This document shows positions 35,198-45,100 of a stretch of DNA of 64,000 nucleotides, piece after piece. The stretch comes from Alphaproteobacteria bacterium (GTDB taxonomy: Bacteria > Pseudomonadota > Alphaproteobacteria > TMED109), in assembly GCA_022825235.1 (NCBI GenBank), contig JAJDYI010000062.1, forward strand, positions 1-64,000. The letters run 5' to 3'. Position 1 is the stretch's first letter. Every line of letters starts with the position of its first letter. A model generated the notes under the pieces. It was not told the origin of the DNA. It did not search any database and was given only the letters and a program-made list of their open reading frames with translations. The position numbers and the translations under genes are program-made.

Positions 35198-38100
35198 ATG
35201 ACCGGAACGACAACACGGCTGGCGGCAGCAGTGGAGGCGTACTGCGCCGATCTTGGACGGGTGCGCGCGTCGGGCGGCGCGACCGGCGAACGGTCGAGCT
35301 ACGGGCCGCTCAGCGTCCTGCTCAACGCTGTCGGCGCGGCGCTCAAGCCGAAGGTGTTTTGTGTCGGCGAGCTTGCCGACCAGGGCGCCGGCCATCCCGA
35401 CTTCGGCCTCTACACCGCCAGGCAGGTGCAGCGGGGCCGGCCTCGGAAGGGGCAGGTGCCGGAGCGCGGCGTGATCGAGGTTAAGCCGGTGGAAGACGAT
35501 GCCTGGCTCACGGCGGAGGGCGACCAGGTCAGCCGTTACTGGGGTCGCTACCGGCTGGTGCTCGTGACCAACTTGCGCGACTTCGTATTGGTGGGCGAGG
35601 ACGCCGACGGCAGGCTGGCGAAGCTTGAGACATTCCGGCTGGCTGGCAGCGCAGATGAATTCTGGCGCAAGACGGAGAAACCGCGCGCCTTCGCAGGCGA
35701 GGTCGGTGCAGGTCTCGGCGAATACCTCGCCCGTGCCCTGTCGCACCGGGCCACGCTTGCGGAGCCCAGGGACCTGGCGTGGCTGCTGGCTTCCTACGCG
35801 CGTGACGGGCTGGCACGGGTGAACGCAGCGGGCGATGCGCCGGCCCTGGCCACGGTACGGTCGGCGTTGGAAGAGGCGCTCGGCGTCCGCTTCGAGGGCG
35901 ACAAGGGTGAACGCTTCTTCCATTCGACGCTGGTGCAGACGCTGTTCTACGGCGTGTTCGCTGCGTGGGTGCTGTGGGCGCGTGGTCAGCGATCCGACGT
36001 AGGCCCGCTGTTCGAAGGTGCCCCTGCTTCCCGCCGATTCGACTGGCGGACGGCGGTATGGCACCTCCGTGCGCCGGTGCTGCGAGCCTTGTTCCAGCAG
36101 ATGTCCGACCCTGGCCGTCTGCAACCGCTGGGCCTCGTCGAAGTGCTGGACTGGACCGCCGCCGCGCTGGACCGGGTGGACCGCCCGGCATTCTTCACGC
36201 GGTTCAACGAAGGCGACGTGGTGCCGTACTTCTACGAGCCGTTTCTTGAGGCCTTCGATCCCGCCCTGCGCAAGCAGCTGGGCGTTTGGTACACGCCGGC
36301 GGAAGTCGTGCGCTACATGGTCGCCCGCGTTGACAAGGCACTGAAGGATGATCTCGAAATCCCTGACGGGTTGGCGGCTGAGAACGTCTATGTGCTCGAC
36401 CCGTGCTGCGGGACCGGCGCCTATCTGGCGGAGGTGCTGCGCCGTATCGCGGACAATCTCGAAGGGCAGGGCCTCGGTGCCCTCTCCGGTGCGCGGGTGA
36501 AACAGGCGGCCATCGAACGGGTGTTCGGTTTCGAAATTATGCCTGCACCCTTCGTCGTTGCGCATCTGCAGGTCGGGCTCACCTTGCGGGAGCTTGACGC
36601 ACCGTTGTCGGACGATGGAACCGAACGGGCCGGGGTGTTCCTGACCAATGCCCTGACCGGCTGGGAGCCAACTACCAACAAGCCGCTGCCGTTCCCTGAG
36701 CTCGAAGAGGAGCGCGACCGTGCGGAGCGCATCAAACGGGAAACACCGATCCTCGTGATCCTTGGCAACCCGCCGTACAACGGCTTCGCCGGGATGGCGG
36801 TGAACGAGGAAAGGGAACTGTCGGAGGCATACCGCTCGACAAAGCGCGTGCGCAGGCCCGAGGGGCAGGGGTTGAACGACCTCTACGTGCGCTTCTTCCG
36901 CATGGCGGAGCGGCGCATCGCGGAGAAGACTGGTCAAGGTGTCGTCTGCTTCATCTCCAACTATTCGTGGCTCGACGGCCTCTCATTCACTGGGATGCGG
37001 GAACGCTACCTGGAGGCGTTCGACACGGTGCGGATCGACTGCCTGAACGGCGACAAGTACAAGACCGGCAAGGTCGCGCCGGACGGCACGCCCGACCCCA
37101 GCATCTTCTCGACCGAGGGCGACCCGGTCGGCATCCAGGTCGGCACCGCCATTGCGACGCTGGTGCGCAAGGCGGCGCACACGCGTGCGGAGGCGGTCGA
37201 GTTCCGGCATTTGTGGGGACAGGCGAAACCCACCCAACTGATCGAGACGGCCGAGTCGGAGCCGGATGCGCTTTATGAGACTGTCGAACCCGTCCTGCCG
37301 CTCGGGCTGCCATTTGTACCAACGGCAGCGAGCGCGGACTGGTTCGACTGGCCGACGCTGCCTGATCTATTCCCGGTGTCGTTTCCGGGCGTCAAGACCA
37401 GCCGGGACGGATTTCTCGTGGATACCGACCTCGACCGGCTTCGGGCTCGGATGGACGGCTATTTCGACGCGACGTTGAGCCACGAAGAAATCGCTTCACG
37501 TTATCCTTCCGCCATGAAGACCACGGCGCGATTCGACGCGCGCGGGGTCCGCAGTGCGCTGCTGAAGCGCGGCGGGCCTGACGAGACAGGCTTTGCCAGA
37601 TTCGCCTATCGTCCGTTCGACATCCGCTGGCTCTATTGGGAGAAGGACTCGAAGCTGCTCGACGAGAAGCGTGCCGACTACCGGCCCCATGTGTTCGAAA
37701 AAAACGTCTGGATCGAGGCACGCGAGCGAGAAGCCAAGGAAGACTTTTCACGCGGAACTCTGGTTCGACATTTGGCCGACAATCTCGGCAACGGGCTTTC
37801 CAGCTATTTTCCCGCATGGCTCCGCGATGACGGCATCGGCGATGAAGACGCCGCCGCGTGCCGCCCCAACCTTTCCGCCACCGCACAGCGTTATCTCGAC
37901 CGCCTCGGCCTCGGCATCGAAGACCTGTTCCTCCACGTCCTCGCCACTCTGCATGATCCGACCTATCGCGAGGCCAATGCCGGGGCGCTTAGGATGGAAT
38001 GGCCGCGCATCCCGCTGCCGGACTGGCCGGGTGGAATGGCCGAAGGGGCGGCGGAGGATCTCTCGAAATCAGCGGCACGCGGTCGGGAGCTTGCTGCACT

Positions 38101-38578
38101 ACTCGATTCCGATGCGCTGGTTCCTGGCGTAACGCAGGCACCCCTTCGCCCGGAGATCGCCGTCATTGCCGTTCCAGCTACTGTGAATGGTCGTAACTTG
38201 GTGGACGACGATTTCGTCGTGACCGCGGGATGGGGGCATTTCGGCCAGGGCGACGCGGTCATGCCGGGCCAGGGCCGCGCCGTCGAGCGTGCCTACACGG
38301 AGGCCGAACGAGCCGTTATGGGCGAGGCGCTGCCTGCTCTCGGTAACACGACTTTCGACATTTATCTCAACGGCGAGGCATTCTGGTGCAACGTCCCCGC
38401 CGCCGTTTGGCAGTACTGCCTCGGCGGCTATCAAGTGTTAAAGAAGTGGCTCTCCTACCGCGAGAGCAACATTATTGGTCGGGCCCTCATGCCCGAGGAG
38501 GTTCAACATGCGTCGGAAGTATCGCGGCGCATATCCGCAATCATCCTGAGCATCTACCATAGCTGTAACGAAAAATGA
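35198..38578 (+). CDS. Type ISP-like restriction-modification enzyme without helicase
   Basis: 1,126 residues. The N-terminal 200 residues have a possible nuclease-like core ('GHPDFGLYTA' ... 'RGVIEVKPVEDD', a D...ExK arrangement). The gamma-class adenine methylase follows: 'YVLDPCCGTGAYLAEVL' (motif I, about 400) and 'VILGNPPYNGFAG' (motif IV, about 523). The C-terminal half resembles the Type ISP specificity domain and ends 'FDIYLNGEAFWCNVPAAVWQ', 'GGYQVLKKWLSYRES', 'LMPEEV'. The well-studied LlaBIII class carries an SF2 helicase between nuclease and methylase; none is seen here, so this is the shorter helicase-free form. ATG 35198 has GGAG 9 bases upstream; GTG 35162 is the alternative. 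It overlaps the next gene by 4 bases. Confidence 0.85.
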   Translation: MTGTTTRLAAAVEAYCADLGRVRASGGATGERSSYGPLSVLLNAVGAALKPKVFCVGELADQGAGHPDFGLYTARQVQRGRPRKGQVPERGVIEVKPVEDDAWLTAEGDQVSRYWGRYRLVLVTNLRDFVLVGEDADGRLAKLETFRLAGSADEFWRKTEKPRAFAGEVGAGLGEYLARALSHRATLAEPRDLAWLLASYARDGLARVNAAGDAPALATVRSALEEALGVRFEGDKGERFFHSTLVQTLFYGVFAAWVLWARGQRSDVGPLFEGAPASRRFDWRTAVWHLRAPVLRALFQQMSDPGRLQPLGLVEVLDWTAAALDRVDRPAFFTRFNEGDVVPYFYEPFLEAFDPALRKQLGVWYTPAEVVRYMVARVDKALKDDLEIPDGLAAENVYVLDPCCGTGAYLAEVLRRIADNLEGQGLGALSGARVKQAAIERVFGFEIMPAPFVVAHLQVGLTLRELDAPLSDDGTERAGVFLTNALTGWEPTTNKPLPFPELEEERDRAERIKRETPILVILGNPPYNGFAGMAVNEERELSEAYRSTKRVRRPEGQGLNDLYVRFFRMAERRIAEKTGQGVVCFISNYSWLDGLSFTGMRERYLEAFDTVRIDCLNGDKYKTGKVAPDGTPDPSIFSTEGDPVGIQVGTAIATLVRKAAHTRAEAVEFRHLWGQAKPTQLIETAESEPDALYETVEPVLPLGLPFVPTAASADWFDWPTLPDLFPVSFPGVKTSRDGFLVDTDLDRLRARMDGYFDATLSHEEIASRYPSAMKTTARFDARGVRSALLKRGGPDETGFARFAYRPFDIRWLYWEKDSKLLDEKRADYRPHVFEKNVWIEAREREAKEDFSRGTLVRHLADNLGNGLSSYFPAWLRDDGIGDEDAAACRPNLSATAQRYLDRLGLGIEDLFLHVLATLHDPTYREANAGALRMEWPRIPLPDWPGGMAEGAAEDLSKSAARGRELAALLDSDALVPGVTQAPLRPEIAVIAVPATVNGRNLVDDDFVVTAGWGHFGQGDAVMPGQGRAVERAYTEAERAVMGEALPALGNTTFDIYLNGEAFWCNVPAAVWQYCLGGYQVLKKWLSYRESNIIGRALMPEEVQHASEVSRRISAIILSIYHSCNEK

Positions 38579-39312
38579 ACGCATCAAACGTAAGTGACAA
38601 AAGGAAGATTATACTGTTTTTTGTGAAATTCTTCTCCAAGAAGAATTACGCATGCGAATTCATGCGGGGAAAAGTCTATGCTAATAGAATTTCCTACTTC
38701 AAGGACATTGAAGGAACGGATCATTCTGGTCGGGCTGACAGACACGAGGGTACAATTGGCTGGTTTCAGCCGAACCAGGGCAGACTCAAGATAAATGAGA
38801 TGGAAATCACGGGTGATCTTGCAGGACCAATTGAGATGCAGAGGGAATGGTTGAATTACAGAAATATGTTCTGCGTACATGCGGCCCATACAGGTGATAT
38901 AGATTTGGGTAACCTTTCTGTCCCCAACGTCGAAGACCTGAGAAGACAGTTAGAATTGTCAGAAGACTGTCTGAAACTCGGTAAATTCGCGGTTGTGATC
39001 AAGAATATACCGGAATTTGTGAAACGGATTGAGGCGGCTTCGGAACAAAAAGGTTATCGGCTGTCTCGCGGACTGGTGAAATATTATAATCCAGATACAT
39101 TTCACGGCAGTTTTTCGGACTGGGAAGCTGTTTTCAGGAAACGAGCAGAATATCAGTGGCAGCAGGAATATCGCTTCATCATCGATACTCTTGTTGTTGG
39201 AGACTGGCCAATTGTTCTTGAGATGGGCGACATACGAGACATCGCATCATGTTTCTACGCTTCGAAGATTAACGAGGAACTATTGGGCGGAGAGATTAAG
39301 TTCCTCTCGTAA
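38575..39312 (+). CDS. Unknown protein coupled to the Type ISP gene
   Basis: 245 residues from an AT-rich gene, in sharp contrast with its GC-rich neighbour. No family was named, but 'FFSKKNYACEFMRGKVYANR' followed by 'ISYFKDIEGTDHSGRADRHE' recalls a group of uncharacterised proteins found near defence genes. 'YQWQQEYRFIID' near the C-terminus is another conserved-looking motif. No membrane segment or signal peptide is seen. The start ATG overlaps the stop of the Type ISP gene (ATGA), so the two are translated together and the product may be an accessory of that system. The base composition suggests separate acquisition. Confidence 0.75.
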   Translation: MNASNVSDKRKIILFFVKFFSKKNYACEFMRGKVYANRISYFKDIEGTDHSGRADRHEGTIGWFQPNQGRLKINEMEITGDLAGPIEMQREWLNYRNMFCVHAAHTGDIDLGNLSVPNVEDLRRQLELSEDCLKLGKFAVVIKNIPEFVKRIEAASEQKGYRLSRGLVKYYNPDTFHGSFSDWEAVFRKRAEYQWQQEYRFIIDTLVVGDWPIVLEMGDIRDIASCFYASKINEELLGGEIKFLS

Positions 39313-39747
39313 GGGAACTTCATTGACGCCCCCAAAACCTTCCCCGCTGCCTCGAGAAAGTGCGCAACAGCAAGGCGGGAGTAGCCCGAGGTCGTGCCAC
39401 CGCTTCGATTCCTGAATAGCGTAACCGACCAAGAGAAGGTCTTCGCGCGCCGAGACAGCCTGACCCAATGCGATCTGGCGAAGATGATGCACCCGAAGTC
39501 TGCCCAGCTTGGCGTCCGTGCAGGCCGTCCGCCAGCAAGCGGCAACGCTGAGCATCGCTGCATGTACCGCTGCCTTCAGCACAGCGCGAACAGCAACGCA
39601 TCACGGTTGCCCGCACGGTGCAGCGCAACGATGTACGTGGGTGCGGCATGGTCGGACGCCGCCGTCCGCTGGCCGGTTTTCGCATCAAAGATGGATTGCA
39701 TCGGTTCCAACGGCTCGGCAGCGCAGATTAAGCACGTCGCTACAGCG
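39313..39747. other. Gap, probably degraded coding sequence
   Basis: About 435 bases without a convincing gene. Open frames on both strands lack motifs. Because the next segment is a decayed Type ISP C-terminus in the plus orientation, this stretch may be older remains of the same gene, but I could not align it by eye. Confidence 0.4.
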
Positions 39748-40022
39748 ACACCCGGTGACGTGCGCACAGCAATGGCTGACGCTGCGGCTGCGGTAGGTGG
39801 CGCGACACTTGACATCTAACCAATGGTGAGCCGTTCTGGCGCAATGTCATCGCCATCGTCATAACCTACCGGAACGACAGCTACCAACTTCTGACGAATT
39901 GGCTCTCGTGCCGAGTGCGCGATATCTTTAGCTGGCGTCTCATGGCAGAAGAAGTCGTAGAGGTCGCGGAACTGGTTCAGCGGATTGGTCCAACATCGGT
40001 ATGGAACATAAGCTCTCGGTAG
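39748..40022 (+). pseudogene. Remnant of a second Type ISP C-terminal domain
   Basis: Two frames joined at about 39817 read 'TAMADAAAAVGGATLDI' and then 'NGEPFWRNVIAIV', 'YQLLTNWLSCRVRDIF', 'RLMAEEVVEVAELVQRI'. They align residue for residue with the end of the intact Type ISP protein 1.4 kb upstream ('AVMGEALPALGNTTFDIYLN', 'GEAFWCNV', 'YQVLKKWLSYRESNII', 'LMPEEVQHASEVSRRI'). A frame change at the TAA near 39817 and the loss of everything upstream make it a pseudogene. The two copies differ at many positions, so this is an old or separately acquired relative and not a recent duplication. Confidence 0.75.
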
Positions 40023-41053
40023 CGCAGGCGGTGGTGGTCCCGCCGGTGTACTCGTTGGAAGTTGAATGGCCATCCAACATTGGCGCCGCGATCGCCCGTT
40101 CGGCAGAGGCCTTCAGGGCAGTTGTTGCTAAAGCCGCCCTCGTGCGCTCGGAGGAGGTCGAGCGGCTATCCAGCATCGGCGCTGCCGTGGCCCGTTCGGT
40201 GGAGGCGTCCAGGGGAGTCTTTGCTACAGCTGCCCTCGTGCGCTCGGAGGAGGTCAAGGGGCTATCCAGCATCGCCGCCGCCGCGGCCCGTTCGATGGAG
40301 GCGTCCAGAGGGGTCTTTACTACAGCTGCCCTCGCGCGCTCAGAGGAAGTCAAGCGGCTATCCAACATTGGCGCCGCCATTGCCCGGTCGGTAGAGGCAT
40401 CCGCCTTCTGTGCCGTCTCCGGCAGCGTCGTGCGCATGGGCGATGCCCGTCGGAACTCTATCGCTGCTGACGAGCGCGATGAAGCGGCCATGCGTGCCGT
40501 CCTCAATCCGGATTTGGCAGCATTTCCGCGCGCTACCTATCCTGGAGTTCTCTTCAGCACAGGATTTAGGCTGTCCATCGCGTCAGTGCCTGTGCCACAA
40601 GCAATCGAGGAACCTGATGCTGGTGCAGGGTTCAATCCACATCACTGGCAAATTCTTAATGCCTTGGAGCAGAGACTGCGGCAAGTAGTGGAGCAACGCC
40701 TGGAGGATCTTTCTGGACCAAATTGGATTAGGCAAAGAGTACCGCAGACCGTGCGCGAGCGTTGGCTGGCTCGGCAACAAGAAGACCGCGTCAGTGGAAG
40801 ATCTGTCTATGGTGAGATCCAATATGCAGATTTCATGGATTTGGCAGTAGTAATTGCAAAGAGCGACAATTGGCGTGAAGCGTTTCAGTCAATCTTTAGG
40901 GATCGAAATGAAATTGCGGTGTCACTTTGTCGACTGCACCCTGTGCGGAAGGCACTCGCACATAGCCGTCCACTTGGTCGCGCAGATGTATTGACATTGG
41001 TTGGCGAAGCGACTCGAATTTTCCATGCCTTGGGGATGAGAGTGCTGCACTAG
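40001..41053 (+). CDS. HEPN-domain protein with 32-residue tandem repeats
   Basis: 350 residues. Residues 25-136 are three full and one partial copy of a 32-residue repeat (core 'GAAVARSVEASRGVFATAAL' then RSEEVxxLS), probably a helical spacer. The C-terminal domain (about 220-350) resembles Swt1-type HEPN domains: 'WIRQRVPQTVRERWLARQ' then 'WREAFQSIFRDRNEIAVSL' and 'VRKALAHSR', whose R-x4-H is the HEPN catalytic pattern. HEPN proteins are usually RNases in defence or toxin systems. ATG 40001 overlaps the end of the ISP remnant by 22 bases. There is no strong ribosome site, so the gene may once have been coupled to that ISP gene. Confidence 0.7.
   Translation: MEHKLSVAQAVVVPPVYSLEVEWPSNIGAAIARSAEAFRAVVAKAALVRSEEVERLSSIGAAVARSVEASRGVFATAALVRSEEVKGLSSIAAAAARSMEASRGVFTTAALARSEEVKRLSNIGAAIARSVEASAFCAVSGSVVRMGDARRNSIAADERDEAAMRAVLNPDLAAFPRATYPGVLFSTGFRLSIASVPVPQAIEEPDAGAGFNPHHWQILNALEQRLRQVVEQRLEDLSGPNWIRQRVPQTVRERWLARQQEDRVSGRSVYGEIQYADFMDLAVVIAKSDNWREAFQSIFRDRNEIAVSLCRLHPVRKALAHSRPLGRADVLTLVGEATRIFHALGMRVLH
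40073..40408 (+). repeat. 96-bp tandem repeats inside the HEPN gene
   Basis: Copies at 40073-40168, 40169-40264, 40265-40360 and a partial one at 40361-40408. They are similar but not identical at DNA level (for example GCGCTCGGAGGAGGTC recurs). In-frame unit length means copy number could change without breaking the gene. Confidence 0.85.
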
Positions 41054-41078
41054 GAGATCGGATGCCGGAGTGGGATCC

Positions 41079-42029
41079 ATGTTCGCCTTAGAAAATTCAG
41101 GAGGCCGCCGAAGAGCCTCTGTTGGCGATATGGAGCTAGAAATCATCGATATTGATGAACGCGGACACGTGACAGCAGAATGTGACTACGTAGCGCTTTC
41201 CGAGGCTTCATTCGATGCATTTCCGGAGTCGTTTTCGGTGCGTGTGCATAGCTCAGATGGTTTCGGCACATTCCTGTTTCATGAGGCGGAGATTTTCAAA
41301 GAAAATAGCGGCGAAATAATAGCTGACTACATCTGCCATCAACCTAACAAATTCTGGGAAAGGACATGGGGCCTAACCACTTTCTTGGTTGCAATTAAGG
41401 ACCAAGTTACATTCTGTAATGAAGTGAGTGTCACCGATATTGAAGTAGACGATGACTTTAAGCAGTTGACGCTGAGAACAGCTCTTCAAGGGGTTTCGGC
41501 TGCGGAAGCGTTAAGGGGAGGCGCAGATAGACTGAAACATATTATCCGTGAGGCAGAAATCGCTTTGGGCGGCAAGGTGTGGAAGCCGAATTACGCTGCC
41601 AATGAGCGAGCATTTTGCGAGGAAGTCTTGGCCCCACTTCTAAGGCGGATGCAATTCATGTCCGTAAGGTATACGCAAGGCGATCGTGAGTACGGTAAAG
41701 ACTTCACCTTCTCTGAAGTGACCCCGTTCGGAGCAATGAGGCATTACGGTCTTCAAGCAAAAGCAGGGGACATAACAGGAGAGGTGAATTCCCTCATCGA
41801 CCAAATTGTGGGTCAAGCAGAAGACGCGTTCAAGATGCCATACTACGATTTGTCGTCTGCTGAGCCCCGATACATTTCGACGTTTGTCGTCGCAGCAAGT
41901 GGGCGTTTTACCGCCAACGCTCGAGAAAAGATAATTCACAAAACACCTCGTGGCCTTCACGGATCGATGCTCTTTCTGGATCGGGAATCAATCCTTGAAC
42001 TTGTGGAGAGATATTGGAAGACCGCCTGA
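41079..42029 (+). CDS. Protein with Mrr-like QxK nuclease domain
   Basis: 316 residues. The first 150 residues are beta-rich and unrecognised ('MELEIIDIDERGHVTAECDY'). The C-terminal part has 'NERAFCEEVLAPLLRRMQF', 'REYGKDFTF' and 'HYGLQAKAGD', a D...QxK pattern as in the Mrr branch of PD-(D/E)xK nucleases, so it is probably a DNA-cutting domain. The gene begins 25 bases after the HEPN gene in the same direction, and 116 bases separate it from the STAND gene. ATG 41079 is chosen; an in-frame GTG at 41070 is possible. GC content is lower than in the transfer genes. Confidence 0.68.
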   Translation: MFALENSGGRRRASVGDMELEIIDIDERGHVTAECDYVALSEASFDAFPESFSVRVHSSDGFGTFLFHEAEIFKENSGEIIADYICHQPNKFWERTWGLTTFLVAIKDQVTFCNEVSVTDIEVDDDFKQLTLRTALQGVSAAEALRGGADRLKHIIREAEIALGGKVWKPNYAANERAFCEEVLAPLLRRMQFMSVRYTQGDREYGKDFTFSEVTPFGAMRHYGLQAKAGDITGEVNSLIDQIVGQAEDAFKMPYYDLSSAEPRYISTFVVAASGRFTANAREKIIHKTPRGLHGSMLFLDRESILELVERYWKTA

Positions 42030-42145
42030 TACGAGTGTCGACAGTGCACCGCCAAGTCAAGCGCTTACGAAGATAGCAAAATGAACTACCTGCCACATCT
42101 CCCAATTCTTGAACGATCAGCACTACAGAGTGCTGGATCTTGAAC

Positions 42146-45100
42146 ATGCCAGATCGCACATCTGCCGCAGGTGGGGCTAACGCGGCACTCGACGGATTCG
42201 AGTACCAGCTAGGCGTCTCGGTGCTAGCAGCCCTACAGCTGATGCTGATTACGAAGTCGTCGACACGGATCACACTTGAACCTGCCAACGAAGAAGACCT
42301 GGAGGCTGATCTCGAACCAACCACGCCAGGCCGAGTGCAGCCTAGCGCCAATGTCGCTAAGGGCTACAAGATTGTCGTGCAGGTGAAGCTCCGTAACAGT
42401 GGGCCTTGGACGATCGAGGCCTTTAATTCACTGCTGAAACACGGCACGACTCGCGAGCCGGCCAGACACCATCTTGAGCATCCTGACACACGCTACCTGA
42501 TGATCACCAACGCTGACGCCACCGGCGTGGCTCGCAATCTGTTGGTCAACGGCCTGGAAGAGTGGCCGGAGGATAAGGTCATTCCAGCTACTCTGTCAGC
42601 GATCTTACCCCATGAACCAGAAGGTCGGATCGCGATCTGGGGCGTTCTGACCGAGCCCCTTCTGGATCTGAAGATAAACGACGTACTTAGCTCTTTGCTT
42701 CGGGTGCCCAAGAGCCGGCAGATGGAATGTCGGGAGCGCCTAAGGGACGAGGCACTTCGGCGAATGCGCGGAACGAGTCCAGGCGTGTGGACGCGCGAGG
42801 ACCTGCTGAGCGTCATCCGTGGCTGTGGAGGTTCCTTGGCCAGCGCTCCGGAGCTCGAGTCGTTCGTGCCGCCAGCGAACTATCAGGACCTGAAGGATCT
42901 ACTCCAACGCCGGAACGCTCTTGTTATCACTGGGCCGTCAGGTACAGGCAAGACCCGTACGGCGCAAGCGCTTGTCGATCTGGCGCGACATCGACCCTCA
43001 CCGCCAGAGATCATTGAGCGCAATGCCAGCCACGACCCATCGAGTACGCGAGTGCTGTCCGACACCGGTCCAAAGCTCTTCTACGTCGAGGATCCGTGGG
43101 GACAGTCCAGTCTCCGGGACGGTGCCGACGCCTGGACCGAGCAACTCCCCCGGTTGTTACGCGAGGCGCATGCCGGGCGTCAGTATGTGGTCACATCACG
43201 CACAGACATGCTCGCGCAGGCTAGGGCCGACCGGCGCCTCGATCGTTGGACGGTCGTGCTGGACGCTGATCAATACCGCGATGGTGAACTCGCAGACATT
43301 TACGACAAACGCCTCGATCTGTTGGCACCGGATCTGCAGGCCAAGGCGCTGGACTTCCGGGCGGAGGCTCTGGACGCGCTAGAAACGCCGCTCGAAGTCG
43401 ACCTGTTCCTCACCAGCTTGGCATACGGCCCGAAACCGGGTGAGGTTGATCCTGCCTTCTTCCGCCGCATTCTTGCACTGGCACATCGCGACGCTGTAGA
43501 AGACGTGGTTGTTTCCTACCTGCGGAACGAAGATCGAACCGGCGCATCAGCAGTCGTATGGGTTCTGCTAGCGGCGAGATCGCAGTTCGACCGCAGTCAG
43601 CTGGTCAACCTGAACCGTTGGCTGCGGACCGTCGATTTAGCCTTTAGCGACGGGCTCGGGAAGCTGGTGGACCGGCTCGTCGCCACGCGTCATCTCCGCC
43701 AGCCCGGCCAGATCGTTAGCTTTTCACATCCGAGCGTCCGCGCGGGCTTCGAGGTGTACGTCAAGGAGAATTGGGGTCGTAGCGAAGCTGCCCTGATATC
43801 ACTGATTTCCGCTTTGACTCAGGTCTGCGGTTCCCATCGGGACTGGGCACTCGAAACCGCAGCCCGTTCGCTACAGGCAATCGCCGATCTCATCTCCGGC
43901 ACCGAGAGTCTTGATGCGGAATTTCAAGCCGAGAGCTCCAGTCATGCGGCGATTGACGCATGGCTGGAAAAGAGCTTGGCTGATCCGCGCGCCGATTTCC
44001 GATCTGTGCTGCAACTGGCGTCCGATGTGGGCACGCAGACATCAACCCCGTCAGAACTTGCGAGTTGGTTCATCAAGGGTATCCGGCGTGGAGGTCAATG
44101 GTTCCTCGATCGTTGGGAACCGCCGACGTTCGACGATGCCTAGTATACGCGGGTCTCGGCTGATCCACGGTCTTTCACAATCGCAGATAGGTATGTTCGC
44201 GAACAATTGCCGCGGGAGCGGGACAGCGTCGGCGATGATTTTGCGAACCAACTCGATCGAATAGCGAGTGGCCTTACGCCGGCCTTTGTCGCCGCGGCGC
44301 GCAAGCTGGTCGCCTCTGGTTATGAAACTAATGTCGGCGCGGTGGCGGCCGGGGCGGTGCGGGATCTCGATCGCTATGGAGAGGTGCTTGCTGCGGCGCT
44401 CGACGAACTAGCCAGCATTTCTCGGTCGTATGAGCGGGAGGGTAGGGAGCAATTGCGCGCGATTGAGGACGGAGAATGCGATGAAGCCTATGAGGAGAGC
44501 TTTAGATGGCAGCACGAAGGTGACGGCTATTGCGCTGACGTTCTCGTTGCAGCCTATGTGAGAAAGGTCAGGTCACTCAACCACTGGCAGACACTGGCGG
44601 TACATTCCCGGGTGTCTGAGCTGGGCCGTGCATGGGCTGAGGACATTGCCCGCACGAACGGCTCGGTCACACTGGAGGAGCTTAGGGCCGTCATCGCTGC
44701 TACGCGGTCAAGCGAAGACGAAGAGCATGCTTGGGAAGCGGCCCGCCAGCATTGGCAAGCTTCGCTCGCCGCCGACCTTGAACAGCGGATCCTTTCGGTT
44801 CCGGATGACGACGGCCTGCGCGCAGCACTTATCCATTGCGCCTTGACTGCATCACCAGCCACGCTGGCCCTCTGCCTCGAGCAATCATCCTCGGCACCGG
44901 CAACTTTCGTCCACCTCCTAGTGGATATGCATGCAGCGTATCGCCAGATTTCCAGCAAGACGCGCGAGCGGCGCCTGCGGCCGCTCCTTGAGTCGATTCC
45001 GAATGCTGGCAAGGAGATATTCCGGGCTGTAGCCACCAACGACAAGCCTCCGCCCTCTGTCGGACTGTCGGCCCTATCCCTGCTGGATGAAGCTGCGGAG

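Noticed and set aside
39320-39688. Minus-strand protein in the gap after the 245-residue gene
   Set aside because: There are no motifs and the composition is odd. The plus-strand ISP remnant next to it gives a better explanation of the region.
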